Made by a program: the position numbers and the translations under genes
Shown here: positions 1 to 7,015 of the stretch, piece after piece
Position numbering within the stretch: the first letter of the stretch is position 1
Layout of the letters: every line of letters begins with the position of its first letter
Assembly: GCA_902786265.1 (NCBI GenBank)
Contig: CADACE010000009.1
Coordinates: 1 to 64,000 of the forward strand
Source of the DNA: an uncultured Chloroflexota bacterium
GTDB taxonomy: Bacteria; Chloroflexota; Anaerolineae; Anaerolineales; Anaerolineaceae
DNA length: 64,000 nt
Direction: 5' to 3'
The notes under the pieces: generated by a model
Told to the model about the DNA's origin: nothing
Database searches by the model: none
Seen by the model: only the letters and a program-made list of their open reading frames with translations

Positions 1-1
1 T

Positions 2-547
2 GACGGCATCAAAAGAAATGATTACGGACAGGCGAGAGAAGAATCCGAAAAGAGATGCTCCGCAGCCGCGGCACGCATCCGCTCCCGTGTGCCGGACGGA
101 CATATGTTCCTGCCTCCGCGCATCTTCCCGCATGATCCGGTACCGGAAGGACAGCCTGTCCCGACACGGCCGGTGCCATACCAGAGAGTAGCGGCACTGG
201 ATGTGGACTGCAAAGAGTATGACCTTGAGCATGACAACTTTGTGGTGAAGAAGGGGTACGTGAGCGAGGACGGCCTGATCGACGACCAGTCGGTGGTCTG
301 GGATTATGAAAACAACAAGGTGATCATGAAGTTCCGAGGAGGGGAACCCGTCGTCTGGGACTTCTGGAAACCAAAGAACACCGCGGATGTCCTGGGGCCG
401 GAGCACTGGTGCGTGCAATATATGCAGAGAGTGTACATATATGCAGAGAGTGTACCGGCAGCTGGAGGAGGCAGAGGAGCCGGGGCTCTTCAGACGAAAA
501 TAGGAATTCGGAATGCGGAATTCGGAATAATAGGGATTAGGATTTAG
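2..547 (+). CDS. Unidentified protein, 5'-truncated by the window edge, C-terminus frameshifted
   Basis: The frame is open from the first bases, so the gene begins before the window; the GTG at 89 is only an internal candidate start. I do not recognise the family. The readable part has a proline-rich stretch (MFLPPRIFP) and then an acidic/aromatic domain with motifs such as VVWDYENNKV and PVVWDFWKPK, ending in an amphipathic segment around WCVQYMQRVY. Just after that a 19-bp tandem duplication (418-455) shifts the frame, replacing a natural-looking tail (RQLEEAEEPGLFRRK, stop at 501-503) with an Ala/Gly-rich tail that runs into low-complexity spacer DNA up to 547. The current C-terminus is therefore probably not native. 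No partner gene is visible in the window. Confidence 0.5.
   Translation, partial: DGIKRNDYGQAREESEKRCSAAAARIRSRVPDGHMFLPPRIFPHDPVPEGQPVPTRPVPYQRVAALDVDCKEYDLEHDNFVVKKGYVSEDGLIDDQSVVWDYENNKVIMKFRGGEPVVWDFWKPKNTADVLGPEHWCVQYMQRVYIYAESVPAAGGGRGAGALQTKIGIRNAEFGIIGIRI
418..455 (+). repeat. 19-bp perfect tandem duplication inside a coding region
   Basis: ATATATGCAGAGAGTGTAC occurs at 418-436 and again directly at 437-455. Nineteen is not a multiple of three, so the second copy shifts the reading frame of the first gene in the window. Deleting one copy restores a short charged helix-like tail and a stop at 501-503. Confidence 0.9.
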
Positions 548-615
548 GATTTAGGGGTTAGGGAGCCGGGATCCGGAGGATTTCGGCTGTCTGTGTTTAA
601 GGCAGAGTCGGGTTT

Positions 616-650
616 GGGGACGGTTCCCGAGGTAAGAGGGAACCGTCCCC
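616..650. repeat. Perfect 13-bp inverted repeat of the GGGGACnGTTCCC family
   Basis: GGGGACGGTTCCC (616-628) and its exact reverse complement GGGAACCGTCCCC (638-650) are separated by 9 nt. No T-run follows on the plus strand, so it looks like a dispersed palindromic element rather than a classical terminator. It lies at the 3' side of the minus-strand response regulator (stop at 671), so it could act as a transcript-end hairpin for that gene. Related elements occur at 12006, 16342, 47453 and 60633. Confidence 0.75.
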
Positions 651-670
651 GAGCAGATGATGGGCGTTTC

Positions 671-2254
671 TCAATGATTCCGCGAACGGTATTCTTTCGG
701 GGTCATGCCGACGGTCTTGCGGAAGACGTGGCTGAAGTAGTTCGGTTCGTTGTAACCGACTTCGAGAGCAATGTCGGCGAGCTTCATATTGGTGGTAGTG
801 AGAAGTTCCTGAGCTTTCTCAATACGGAGCCCGGTGAGGTAGGAGATGAAAGAACGGCCGGTGGTCTGGGAAAAGACGGTGGAAAAATAAGCTGCGCTCA
901 TTGCCACGTGGTTCGCCACACTGATGAGGGAGATGTTCTGGTCGCAGAAGTTTTCTTTGACATATGCCTCTGCCTGAGAGATGACGTGATGATATTTGAT
1001 CTCGCCGGAGTCGCCTTGTCTTGCACTCAATGCCTTTTTGATGAGGAGGGCTGCGGTTTCCCTGAATCCGGCTTTGCTGCCTGCAGCCTTCAGTATGTCG
1101 AACTGGCTGCTGAGCTGGACGGCGATATCCTTTTCATCAGCTTCCGGGTTGGCACGAACGATCATCTGTACGGTAATCCTTACAAGAGCGATGAGGGCAT
1201 TGTAGCGTATCAGGCGGCTGTTGAGCTGTTCACCGACGGGAGACCGCATGATCTCATCCAGGATCGCATCCGCGTCACCGGGTTCGGCATTTTGCATCCT
1301 CTCCCGGAATATGGAAAAGAAAGGCGTGCTTTGCTGTATCATTTCGGCCGAGACCTGGGCTGTGTCGCTGACGTTGATCACCTGTCCCGCGGCAACGCTG
1401 CTGACGGTTTTCATCAAGCCATTGGCTGTTTTATAGGCTTCGGAAATCTCTCCCAGGCGCCGGACATCGTTGCTGATGACGGTCGTGATGACCGGACAAA
1501 TATCCTGCAGTTCATGACGCAGGATATTGATAAAGCGGTAGACCCGTTCTGTCATAATTTCCGGGTCATTGTCATACGCCAGCAGCGTCATCCGGTCCGC
1601 GTTGTTGAAATAATACATCAGCATCTGCGTATCGTTAATGACTTTGATAACGGTATTTTCGAGAACCTTGTGGTCAATGTTGGGCGTGTCAAAAGAACAG
1701 ATGGCTACGAGATAATGGGTCCGCATGATGTCCATTTTCAGACGCTGCATGCGTTCCAGGAGCTTGCCGGTGTCTGCTTCGCCATAGATGATCTGCCGCA
1801 TGAAGTGCTGGCGCAGGACCTTCAGGACTTCTTCCTCATCCATGCCGTCCGGCACGGCCGCGCCTCTGGCAGCTTTGTCTTTTTCGATCCGCGCTGCCAT
1901 TTCTTCAATAACTTTGATGAGGTCTGCCTGCCGGATCGGTTTGAGCAGGTATTGATCGACCCCGAGGGAGATGGCTTTTTGTGCGGATTCAAAATCACCA
2001 AAACCGCTGATGATGACCACTTTCAGCCAGGGCATCATGGCTTTGCAGTTTTTGATGAGGTCGAATCCGTCCAGGAAGGGCATGCGGATATCGGTCAGGA
2101 GAATGTCGGGCATGAGGTCCTGCATCATCGCAAGCGCCATTTCGCCGTCAGATGCCTCTCCGCACAATGCATAGGGACCGGGCATTTTTTCAATGGTGTT
2201 GCGGATGCTCTGCCGGATGAGAAGTTCGTCCTCTACAATAAAAATCTGGTACAT
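671..2254 (-). CDS. YesN-type response regulator with AraC-family DNA-binding domain
   Basis: A two-component transcription factor of 527 residues. The N-terminal receiver domain (about 1-120) has the acidic pair E8/D9, phospho-acceptor D55 in LLTDIRMP, S83 in ISGF and K105 in LLKPI. The middle region (about 130-420) is a poorly conserved linker domain as in YesN-like regulators. The C-terminal 100 residues form an AraC double helix-turn-helix, with the signature ADIALEVGYNEPNYFSHVF and TPKEYR near the end. YesN-type regulators usually pair with a membrane histidine kinase and control sugar or polysaccharide uptake; no kinase gene lies next to it here. The alpha-amylase on the same strand ends about 500 bp upstream, with repeat-rich DNA between, so a shared role is only a guess. 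The ATG is preceded by an AGGGAG-like binding site on the minus strand. Confidence 0.92.
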   Translation of the reverse strand: MYQIFIVEDELLIRQSIRNTIEKMPGPYALCGEASDGEMALAMMQDLMPDILLTDIRMPFLDGFDLIKNCKAMMPWLKVVIISGFGDFESAQKAISLGVDQYLLKPIRQADLIKVIEEMAARIEKDKAARGAAVPDGMDEEEVLKVLRQHFMRQIIYGEADTGKLLERMQRLKMDIMRTHYLVAICSFDTPNIDHKVLENTVIKVINDTQMLMYYFNNADRMTLLAYDNDPEIMTERVYRFINILRHELQDICPVITTVISNDVRRLGEISEAYKTANGLMKTVSSVAAGQVINVSDTAQVSAEMIQQSTPFFSIFRERMQNAEPGDADAILDEIMRSPVGEQLNSRLIRYNALIALVRITVQMIVRANPEADEKDIAVQLSSQFDILKAAGSKAGFRETAALLIKKALSARQGDSGEIKYHHVISQAEAYVKENFCDQNISLISVANHVAMSAAYFSTVFSQTTGRSFISYLTGLRIEKAQELLTTTNMKLADIALEVGYNEPNYFSHVFRKTVGMTPKEYRSRNH

Positions 2255-2295
2255 CTTTGCACGAATACTCCCTGATGTTTATTGTATCATGTTTT

Positions 2296-2326
2296 GGGGT
2301 TTAGGGTATAGGGGATAGGGTTTGGG
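2296..2326 (+). other. G-quadruplex-capable G-tract cluster
   Basis: Five G-runs of 3-4 bases (2296-2299, 2304-2306, 2311-2314, 2318-2320, 2324-2326) are separated by loops of 3-4 bases, a textbook intramolecular quadruplex pattern. It lies about 40 bp upstream of the start of the minus-strand response regulator, on its template strand. Confidence 0.6.
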
Positions 2327-2330
2327 ATCG

Positions 2331-2407
2331 GGTGAAAGTAAAAGGTGAAAGGTGAAAGGTGAAAGGTGAAAGGAAAGGTGAAAGGTGAGAAGTGAAAGGT
2401 GAAAGGT
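2331..2407. repeat. Tandem GGTGAAA minisatellite
   Basis: The 7-base word GGTGAAA is repeated almost without interruption about nine to ten times, with small variants (GGAAA, GAGAAGTGAAA). The mirrored word TTTCACC recurs at 2604-2720. It is non-coding, in the 492-bp spacer between the response regulator and the amylase gene. Confidence 0.85.
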
Positions 2408-2428
2408 ATATATAGGTTATAGGCGATA

Positions 2429-2467
2429 GGGGTGCAGGGTTTAGGGGATAGGGTATAGGGTATAGGG
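2429..2467 (+). other. Second G-tract cluster (GGGTATA/GGGGATA words)
   Basis: G-runs at 2429-2432, 2437-2439, 2444-2447, 2451-2453, 2458-2460 and 2465-2467, with loops of 4 bases or fewer, make a second quadruplex-capable block in the same spacer. Confidence 0.55.
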
Positions 2468-2550
2468 AAAATAGGAAGCGGCTTCGCCGTATCTTTATTC
2501 CGATTACGATCCACCAATCACCGGGCACCGACTACCGGGCACTGCCCACT

Positions 2551-2729
2551 GATCACCGGCTGCAAATAACCAGCCACCAGTCACCAGTCACCGGTCACCC
2601 TCCTTTTCACCTTTCACCTTTTACACCTGGCCCCCGACCACCGATCACCGGCTGCAAATAACCAGCCACCAGTCACCAGCCACCGGCCACCCTCCTTTTC
2701 ACCTTTCACCATTCACCTTTTACACCTGG
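2551..2729. repeat. Imperfect tandem duplication of ~90 bp built of CACC/CCAG words
   Basis: A block starting GATCACCGGCTGCAAATAAC (2551) recurs at 2643; both copies run through CCTCCTTTTCACCTTTCACC and end in TTACACCTGG or TACACCTGG (2630 and 2729). The second copy carries an extra ATTCACC. Within each copy the word CCAGTCACC is itself iterated. No ORF of interest. The block ends about 20 bp from the amylase stop codon. Confidence 0.8.
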
Positions 2730-2746
2730 TCCCTGGTCCCTGATTC

Positions 2747-4216
2747 CTAATCCGTCGTGATCAGCTGTTCAAAGGCTTCTTGTTGGACCCAGATGGAGAC
2801 TCTTTGGGCTTCGCAGGGGAAGGTGCCCCAGCCTTCTTTGTCTATGGTGACGGTTTCCGGGCAGAACTGCATGGCGTCGGAGAATTCTTTGCCGGCAAAT
2901 GCCTTGCCCATGAACATGCGGATGGAACCGCTTTGATCGTTGGACATGGTGACTGCCATACCGGAATTCTCGTGTTCTTCGTCGCCGCGGCGGACCCAGC
3001 CGATCAGGTGCGGATCTTCAAGGTAATCTTCCTGTTCGCCATAGGCATAAAACCGGCGGAGCTTGATGAGCTTGCCGAGGTTCAGTACCGGCGGGAAATT
3101 CTTGACGGGGTTCCCGTAGTAATCTGAGTAAAACACGCAGGGCAGTCCGTCTTTGCGCAGCAGGATGATGGCATAGCAGTGGGGCTTGAACCAGTCTTCC
3201 ACGAAGGATTGCAGGCTCTGCCCGTGCTGTGTGTCATGGTTGTCGACAAAGGTCACCGCGTTCTGCGGACGTTCCTTCAAAATTGTATTGTCCAGAATAT
3301 GCCGCAGGTCATAGTCCGCTCCCGCCTGTGAGGCGGTAAAGAAGTTGTAATGAAGAGAAACATCAAACAAAGACATTTCATTGTCGACCGAATCGAGGTA
3401 ATGCAGCAGTTTGCCGATGTCTCCGCTCCAGTATTCCCCTACTGTCGGCAGAGCGCTGCCTGTCTGAGTGCGGACGTATTTCAGCATGTCCCGATAAAAC
3501 GGAGCGCTGATGTGTTTGACCGCGTCCAGACGGAAGCCGTCAACGCCGGTTTGTTTCAGGTACCAGCGCAGCCATTGCCTGGTTTCCCGGACGACCTTGC
3601 GGTTGGAGTAATCGACGTCCATACCCATCAGGTAGTCGTAATTCCCGAATTCCGTATCGGTGTCCGGAGCCCAGTGTTTCCCCGCAAAGCGGTAGATCTG
3701 AGAGGTCGATTTGCTCTCTTCATCCCAGTCTGTTCCGGTAAAGCAGGAGGAATCCCAGATAAAATCGCTGTATTTCCCCTTCCTTCCCGGGAAGGTGAAT
3801 TTTGTCCTTGCCTTGATCCGCTGTTCTCCGCTGATCTGTTCATTGCGGTTTTGCGGGTCATCCGTGACGGCGGTCACATCTTCGACCTCATCTCCTCCCA
3901 TGCGGTGATTGAGAACGATGTCTGCGAGGACCTTGATCCCGGCATCGTGAAAAGCTTTGACTGCTTCGATATATTCTTCTTTTGTTCCGTATTTTGTCCG
4001 GATCGTTCCCTTCTGATCGAACTCTCCGAGATCGTACATATCATAAACGCCGTAACCGACATCTTCCTGAGAAGTACCTTTATAGGCGGGCGGAAGCCAG
4101 ACCTGTGTGATCCCAAGCGCTGCCATGTTTTCGGCTTTCGCCGCGCAGCGTTTCCACCACAGACCGTCGTTCGGCAGATACCATTCAAAATATTGCATCA
4201 TCGTTTCGTTGTTCAT
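2747..4216 (-). CDS. Cytoplasmic alpha-amylase, GH13 family
   Basis: Hydrolyses internal alpha-1,4 bonds of starch or glycogen-type glucans. The 489-residue protein has no signal peptide, as in the intracellular GH13_5 amylases. Conserved regions are visible: ADIVLNHR (region I, about 98-105), GFRLDAVKH with nucleophile D231, GEYW with acid/base E261, and VDNHD with transition-state stabiliser D328. Length matches the family (480-500). The start at 4216 (MNNETMMQYFEWY) was chosen because that is where the family begins and an AAAGGAGG site lies 10 nt upstream; a GTG 30 nt further upstream, with a weaker site, is the alternative. It is divergent from a LysR regulator, with a TTGACA promoter at 4258-4286, so local control by that regulator is plausible but unproven. 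Confidence 0.95.
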   Translation of the reverse strand: MNNETMMQYFEWYLPNDGLWWKRCAAKAENMAALGITQVWLPPAYKGTSQEDVGYGVYDMYDLGEFDQKGTIRTKYGTKEEYIEAVKAFHDAGIKVLADIVLNHRMGGDEVEDVTAVTDDPQNRNEQISGEQRIKARTKFTFPGRKGKYSDFIWDSSCFTGTDWDEESKSTSQIYRFAGKHWAPDTDTEFGNYDYLMGMDVDYSNRKVVRETRQWLRWYLKQTGVDGFRLDAVKHISAPFYRDMLKYVRTQTGSALPTVGEYWSGDIGKLLHYLDSVDNEMSLFDVSLHYNFFTASQAGADYDLRHILDNTILKERPQNAVTFVDNHDTQHGQSLQSFVEDWFKPHCYAIILLRKDGLPCVFYSDYYGNPVKNFPPVLNLGKLIKLRRFYAYGEQEDYLEDPHLIGWVRRGDEEHENSGMAVTMSNDQSGSIRMFMGKAFAGKEFSDAMQFCPETVTIDKEGWGTFPCEAQRVSIWVQQEAFEQLITTD

Positions 4217-4257
4217 CAAGAAAAAACCTCCTTTCTTGATTTTCACAATTTTTCCTA

Positions 4258-4286
4258 CTTCTACTACAGGTAAAAAGATTTGTCAA
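4258..4286 (-). promoter_or_regulatory. Sigma70-type promoter for the amylase gene
   Basis: On the minus strand a perfect TTGACA (4281-4286) is followed after 17 bp by TAGAAG (4258-4263), a 4/6 match to TATAAT. It lies about 40 bp upstream of the amylase start. Confidence 0.55.
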
Positions 4287-4458
4287 AGGGAAAAACTTTA
4301 TTTTTGTGACGTTCTATTACATTTTATGAGGAGAGTTTTGGGATTTTTAATATAAAATTAATAAAGAATTTTTCGTTGCTGGTATCTGGTGGCTGGTGAC
4401 GGGCTTTTGAAAATAAGAAATCAGAAATAAGAAATAAGAAATTGGCAGCGGAGCGTTT

Positions 4459-5388
4459 ATGACCATACAGCAATTGAATTACGCGATCATTATTTCGGAA
4501 ATGGGATCTATCAACAAGGCTTCCGAAGTGCTTTATATTGCGCAGCCTTCATTGACCAGCGCCGTGCAGGAACTGGAAAAGGAACTGGGCATCACGATTT
4601 TCAACCGGGGCGCCCGGGGCGTTACATTGACGAATGACGGCGAGGAATTTATTCAATATGCCCGGCAGGTCGTCCAGCAGTATGACCGGCTTCTGGAGAA
4701 ATACGGCGGTTCTGTTTCCGTGCGCAAAAAGTTCGGTATTTCCACGCAGCATTATTCCTTCGCGGTCAAAAGCTTTGTGGAAATGGTCCAGCAGTTTGAT
4801 ACGGAAGAGTATGAGTTCGCCATCCGTGAGACAAAGACCCGAGAGGTGATCGATGATGTGAGCAACGGGAAAAGTGAGGTCGGCATTCTGTACCTCAGTG
4901 ATTTCAACCGAAAGGCGATAGAGAAAATGCTGCGCTCCAACGGGCTTGAGTTTCATCACCTGATCGACTGCGACGCTTCCGTATATTTATGGAAGGGGCA
5001 TCCGCTGGCTTCGAAGGAGAGCATCCGTTTTGAAGACCTGACGGATTATCCCTGCCTGTCTTTTGAACAGGGAGCGACCGGGTCGTTTTATCTCGCCGAA
5101 GAGATCCTGACCACCAGCGAATATCCGCGCACGATCAAGACAAATGACCGCGCTACGATGCTGAACCTGATGGTCGGGCTGAACGGTTACACGCTGTGTT
5201 CCGGGATCATCTGTGAGGAGCTGAACGGGTCCGATTATATTACCGTCCCGTTTGAACCGGATGAACACAACGCCGGCGGGCGGATGGATATCGGATATAT
5301 CGTGAAAAAGAACATGATCCTCAGCAAGATGGCGGAGCTGTATATCCGGGAGATAAGGAAATACCTGGCGGAGGTCAGCGGACAGTAG
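4459..5388 (+). CDS. LysR-family transcriptional regulator
   Basis: A 309-residue DNA-binding regulator. The N-terminal winged helix-turn-helix (about 1-60) contains the typical LysR pattern GSINKASEVLYIAQPSLTSA followed by LEKELG and LFNR-like IFNRG. The C-terminal 90-300 region is the periplasmic-binding-protein-like co-inducer domain (phrases such as KSEVGILYL and ATMLNLMVGLNGYTLCSG). Length is typical. It is transcribed away from the amylase gene and towards livK. LysR proteins usually control a divergent or adjacent gene, so the amylase or the liv operon are the candidate targets. The spacer upstream carries AAATAAGAAAT-type repeats (4410-4441). The ligand cannot be inferred. Confidence 0.92.
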   Translation: MTIQQLNYAIIISEMGSINKASEVLYIAQPSLTSAVQELEKELGITIFNRGARGVTLTNDGEEFIQYARQVVQQYDRLLEKYGGSVSVRKKFGISTQHYSFAVKSFVEMVQQFDTEEYEFAIRETKTREVIDDVSNGKSEVGILYLSDFNRKAIEKMLRSNGLEFHHLIDCDASVYLWKGHPLASKESIRFEDLTDYPCLSFEQGATGSFYLAEEILTTSEYPRTIKTNDRATMLNLMVGLNGYTLCSGIICEELNGSDYITVPFEPDEHNAGGRMDIGYIVKKNMILSKMAELYIREIRKYLAEVSGQ

Positions 5389-5530
5389 TGGTGGCTGGTT
5401 GTTAGTGGCTGGTGACTGGTGGTAATCAGTCAGCGGTAAGTTGGTAACGTTCCGGTCTTGACACCTGAGAACCGGGACACTGACCGCTGTTCACCAATTA
5501 CCAGCCCCTAACCCCTAACCCCTAACCCCT
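5389..5530. repeat. Low-complexity spacer: CTGGTGG words and four CCCCTAA units
   Basis: After the LysR stop the spacer repeats GTGGCTGGTTGTTAGTGGC- and CTGGTGACTGGTGG-like words. It ends in tandem 7-base CCCCTAA units at 5505-5511, 5512-5518 and 5519-5525 plus a partial copy. The complementary strand (TTAGGGG) is quadruplex-capable. No gene seen. Confidence 0.75.
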
Positions 5531-5580
5531 GATTCCTGCCGATATAGCCTCACCCTATAACTAACTATTTGAGCTTTATA

Positions 5581-5610
5581 TTGGACAAAATAATTAAGTC
5601 ATTTTATAAT
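5581..5610 (+). promoter_or_regulatory. Sigma70-type promoter for livK
   Basis: TTGGAC (5581-5586), an 18-bp spacer and a perfect TATAAT (5605-5610), followed 31 bp later by the livK start and a GGAGGT ribosome site at 5630-5635. Confidence 0.75.
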
Positions 5611-5640
5611 GTTATCATTCTGATTTTTTGGAGGTAAGAA

Positions 5641-6804
5641 ATGAAGAAAAGCATGCTGTTTTCAGCAGTTTTGGCAATTTTAGTGCTTGCTTTGGCAGGC
5701 GGTGTGTTCGCGGCTGATCTGGATACGGCCAATCCGATCAAGATCGGTTATGTCGGCGCTCTTTCCGGTGATACAGCCCTTTGGGGCCAGGCGGGTCTGA
5801 ACGGGCTGAACCTGACCGCTGAAATGATCAACGAAGATGGCGGTATCCTTGGCCGTGAAGTCCAGATCATCGGTCTGGATGGCAAAGGCGCCGCGGATGA
5901 CTCCGTAGCTGCTTACAAGCGCCTGGTGGAACAGGAAGGCGTTGTGGCTGTTGTCGGTACCAACTTCTCTTCCTGCAACATTCCGATCGCCGCGGTTTCC
6001 GATGAACTGCACGTTCCGGTGATCGCTACCGCTGCTTCCAATGAACTGGTAACAGTCGATGCCAACGGCAACCTGCATCCTTATTCCTTCCGCCTGTGCT
6101 TCATTGATCCTTACATGGGTTATCTTGCCGGTTCCTATGCCTATAATGAACTCGGCCTGCGCAAGGCTGCTATCATCACCGATATCACGGACCCCTACAG
6201 CACCGGTGTCGGCGGATACATGCTCGATACTTTCACCAGCCTCGGCGGTGAAGTTGTCGCTCAGGAAGAAGCCCAGAACGGTGACAATGACTTCCGCGCT
6301 CAGCTGACCAAGATCGCGATGGCTCAGCCGGATGTCCTGTTTGTTCCGTGGAACTACGTGAATGTTGCCCTGATCGGTCAGCAGGCCCGCGAGCTGGGCA
6401 TCACCGCTGTTATGGTCGGTGCTGACGGCTGGGATACAAATGAACTGATCGAACTCTCCCGCGGCGCGCTGGAAGGCTCCTACTATGTTTCCCGCCCGGG
6501 CTTCAATCTCCCGGAAGCTGCCGCTTACTTCGAAATTTATGACGCGAAATTCCATTCTTCAAAGGAAACCGAATGCCTTTACGGTAACGACGGTCTGATG
6601 TGGATCAAACAGGCGATCGAAGCCGCCGGTTCCGCTGAACCCGATGCAATCCGCGACCAGCTGGAAGCTACTGACAGCTTTGACGGTCTGCTGGGCCACA
6701 TGAGTGTCGATCCGGCCAACCACAACCCGAGCCGTGACGCCGCTATCTTCCGTGTTGACGCGGATGTAGTGACCTACGTCGGAATCTACGACCCGGCTAA
6801 ATAA
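5641..6804 (+). CDS. livK: Branched-chain amino-acid ABC transporter, substrate-binding protein
   Basis: Extracytoplasmic receptor that delivers leucine/isoleucine/valine-type ligands to the LivHM channel. The 387 residues start with a signal peptide (basic KKS, hydrophobic core, cleavage likely after GVFA). No lipobox cysteine is present, which is unusual for a monoderm ABC receptor. The mature protein has the type I periplasmic-binding fold, starting IKIGYVGALSGDTALWGQ, with GTNFSSCNIPIA and AIITDITDPYS typical of LivJ/LivK-like receptors. It has its own good promoter, and two hairpins separate it from livH, consistent with receptor being made in excess of the membrane complex. Exact ligand within the family (amino acid, amide or urea) is not provable from sequence. 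Confidence 0.9.
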   Translation: MKKSMLFSAVLAILVLALAGGVFAADLDTANPIKIGYVGALSGDTALWGQAGLNGLNLTAEMINEDGGILGREVQIIGLDGKGAADDSVAAYKRLVEQEGVVAVVGTNFSSCNIPIAAVSDELHVPVIATAASNELVTVDANGNLHPYSFRLCFIDPYMGYLAGSYAYNELGLRKAAIITDITDPYSTGVGGYMLDTFTSLGGEVVAQEEAQNGDNDFRAQLTKIAMAQPDVLFVPWNYVNVALIGQQARELGITAVMVGADGWDTNELIELSRGALEGSYYVSRPGFNLPEAAAYFEIYDAKFHSSKETECLYGNDGLMWIKQAIEAAGSAEPDAIRDQLEATDSFDGLLGHMSVDPANHNPSRDAAIFRVDADVVTYVGIYDPAK

Positions 6805-6824
6805 TTGTCAGAAATAAGAAGGAT

Positions 6825-6853
6825 CAGGGAGAAGAGTGAATTTCTTCTCCCTG
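6825..6853 (+). terminator. 11-bp hairpin after livK
   Basis: CAGGGAGAAGA (6825-6835) pairs perfectly with TCTTCTCCCTG (6843-6853) around a 7-nt loop. No long T-run follows, so it may be an attenuating or mRNA-stabilising hairpin between livK and livH. Confidence 0.6.
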
Positions 6854-6870
6854 AACTTTACGAAAGAAAA

Positions 6871-6904
6871 GGAAAGAATTGTGCAAGTCTGTACAATTCT
6901 TTCC
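6871..6904 (+). terminator. Second hairpin between livK and livH
   Basis: GGAAAGAATTGT (6871-6882) pairs with ACAATTCTTTCC (6893-6904) with a 10-nt loop; the downstream sequence is moderately T-rich. Low-complexity CTGACTACTGACCACTGG words follow at 6968-7000, before livH. Confidence 0.55.
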
Positions 6905-7015
6905 TTCGTTGGTTTTAGATTTTAGGTTTAGTGTCTTACGGAGAGTGCTCAGTGGACAGTAATGCATACTGACTACTGACCACTGGCCGCTGACCACTAA
7001 GAAAGGGACGGGCTT

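Noticed and set aside
593..2275. A 560-codon plus-strand open frame
   Set aside because: It is the antisense shadow of the response regulator, whose receiver and AraC motifs are unmistakable on the minus strand; the plus-strand translation has no recognisable domain.
2331..2729. CRISPR-like repetition
   Set aside because: Units are 7-10 bases or a single ~90-bp duplication without regular unique spacers, and no cas genes are present.
3350..4273. A 307-codon plus-strand open frame
   Set aside because: It is antisense to the alpha-amylase with all GH13 motifs intact on the other strand; the translation is low in domain signal and Cys/Phe-rich.
5505..5530. Telomere or chromosome end (CCCCTAA units)
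   Set aside because: The array is only about 26 bp, internal, and flanked by ordinary genes on both sides.
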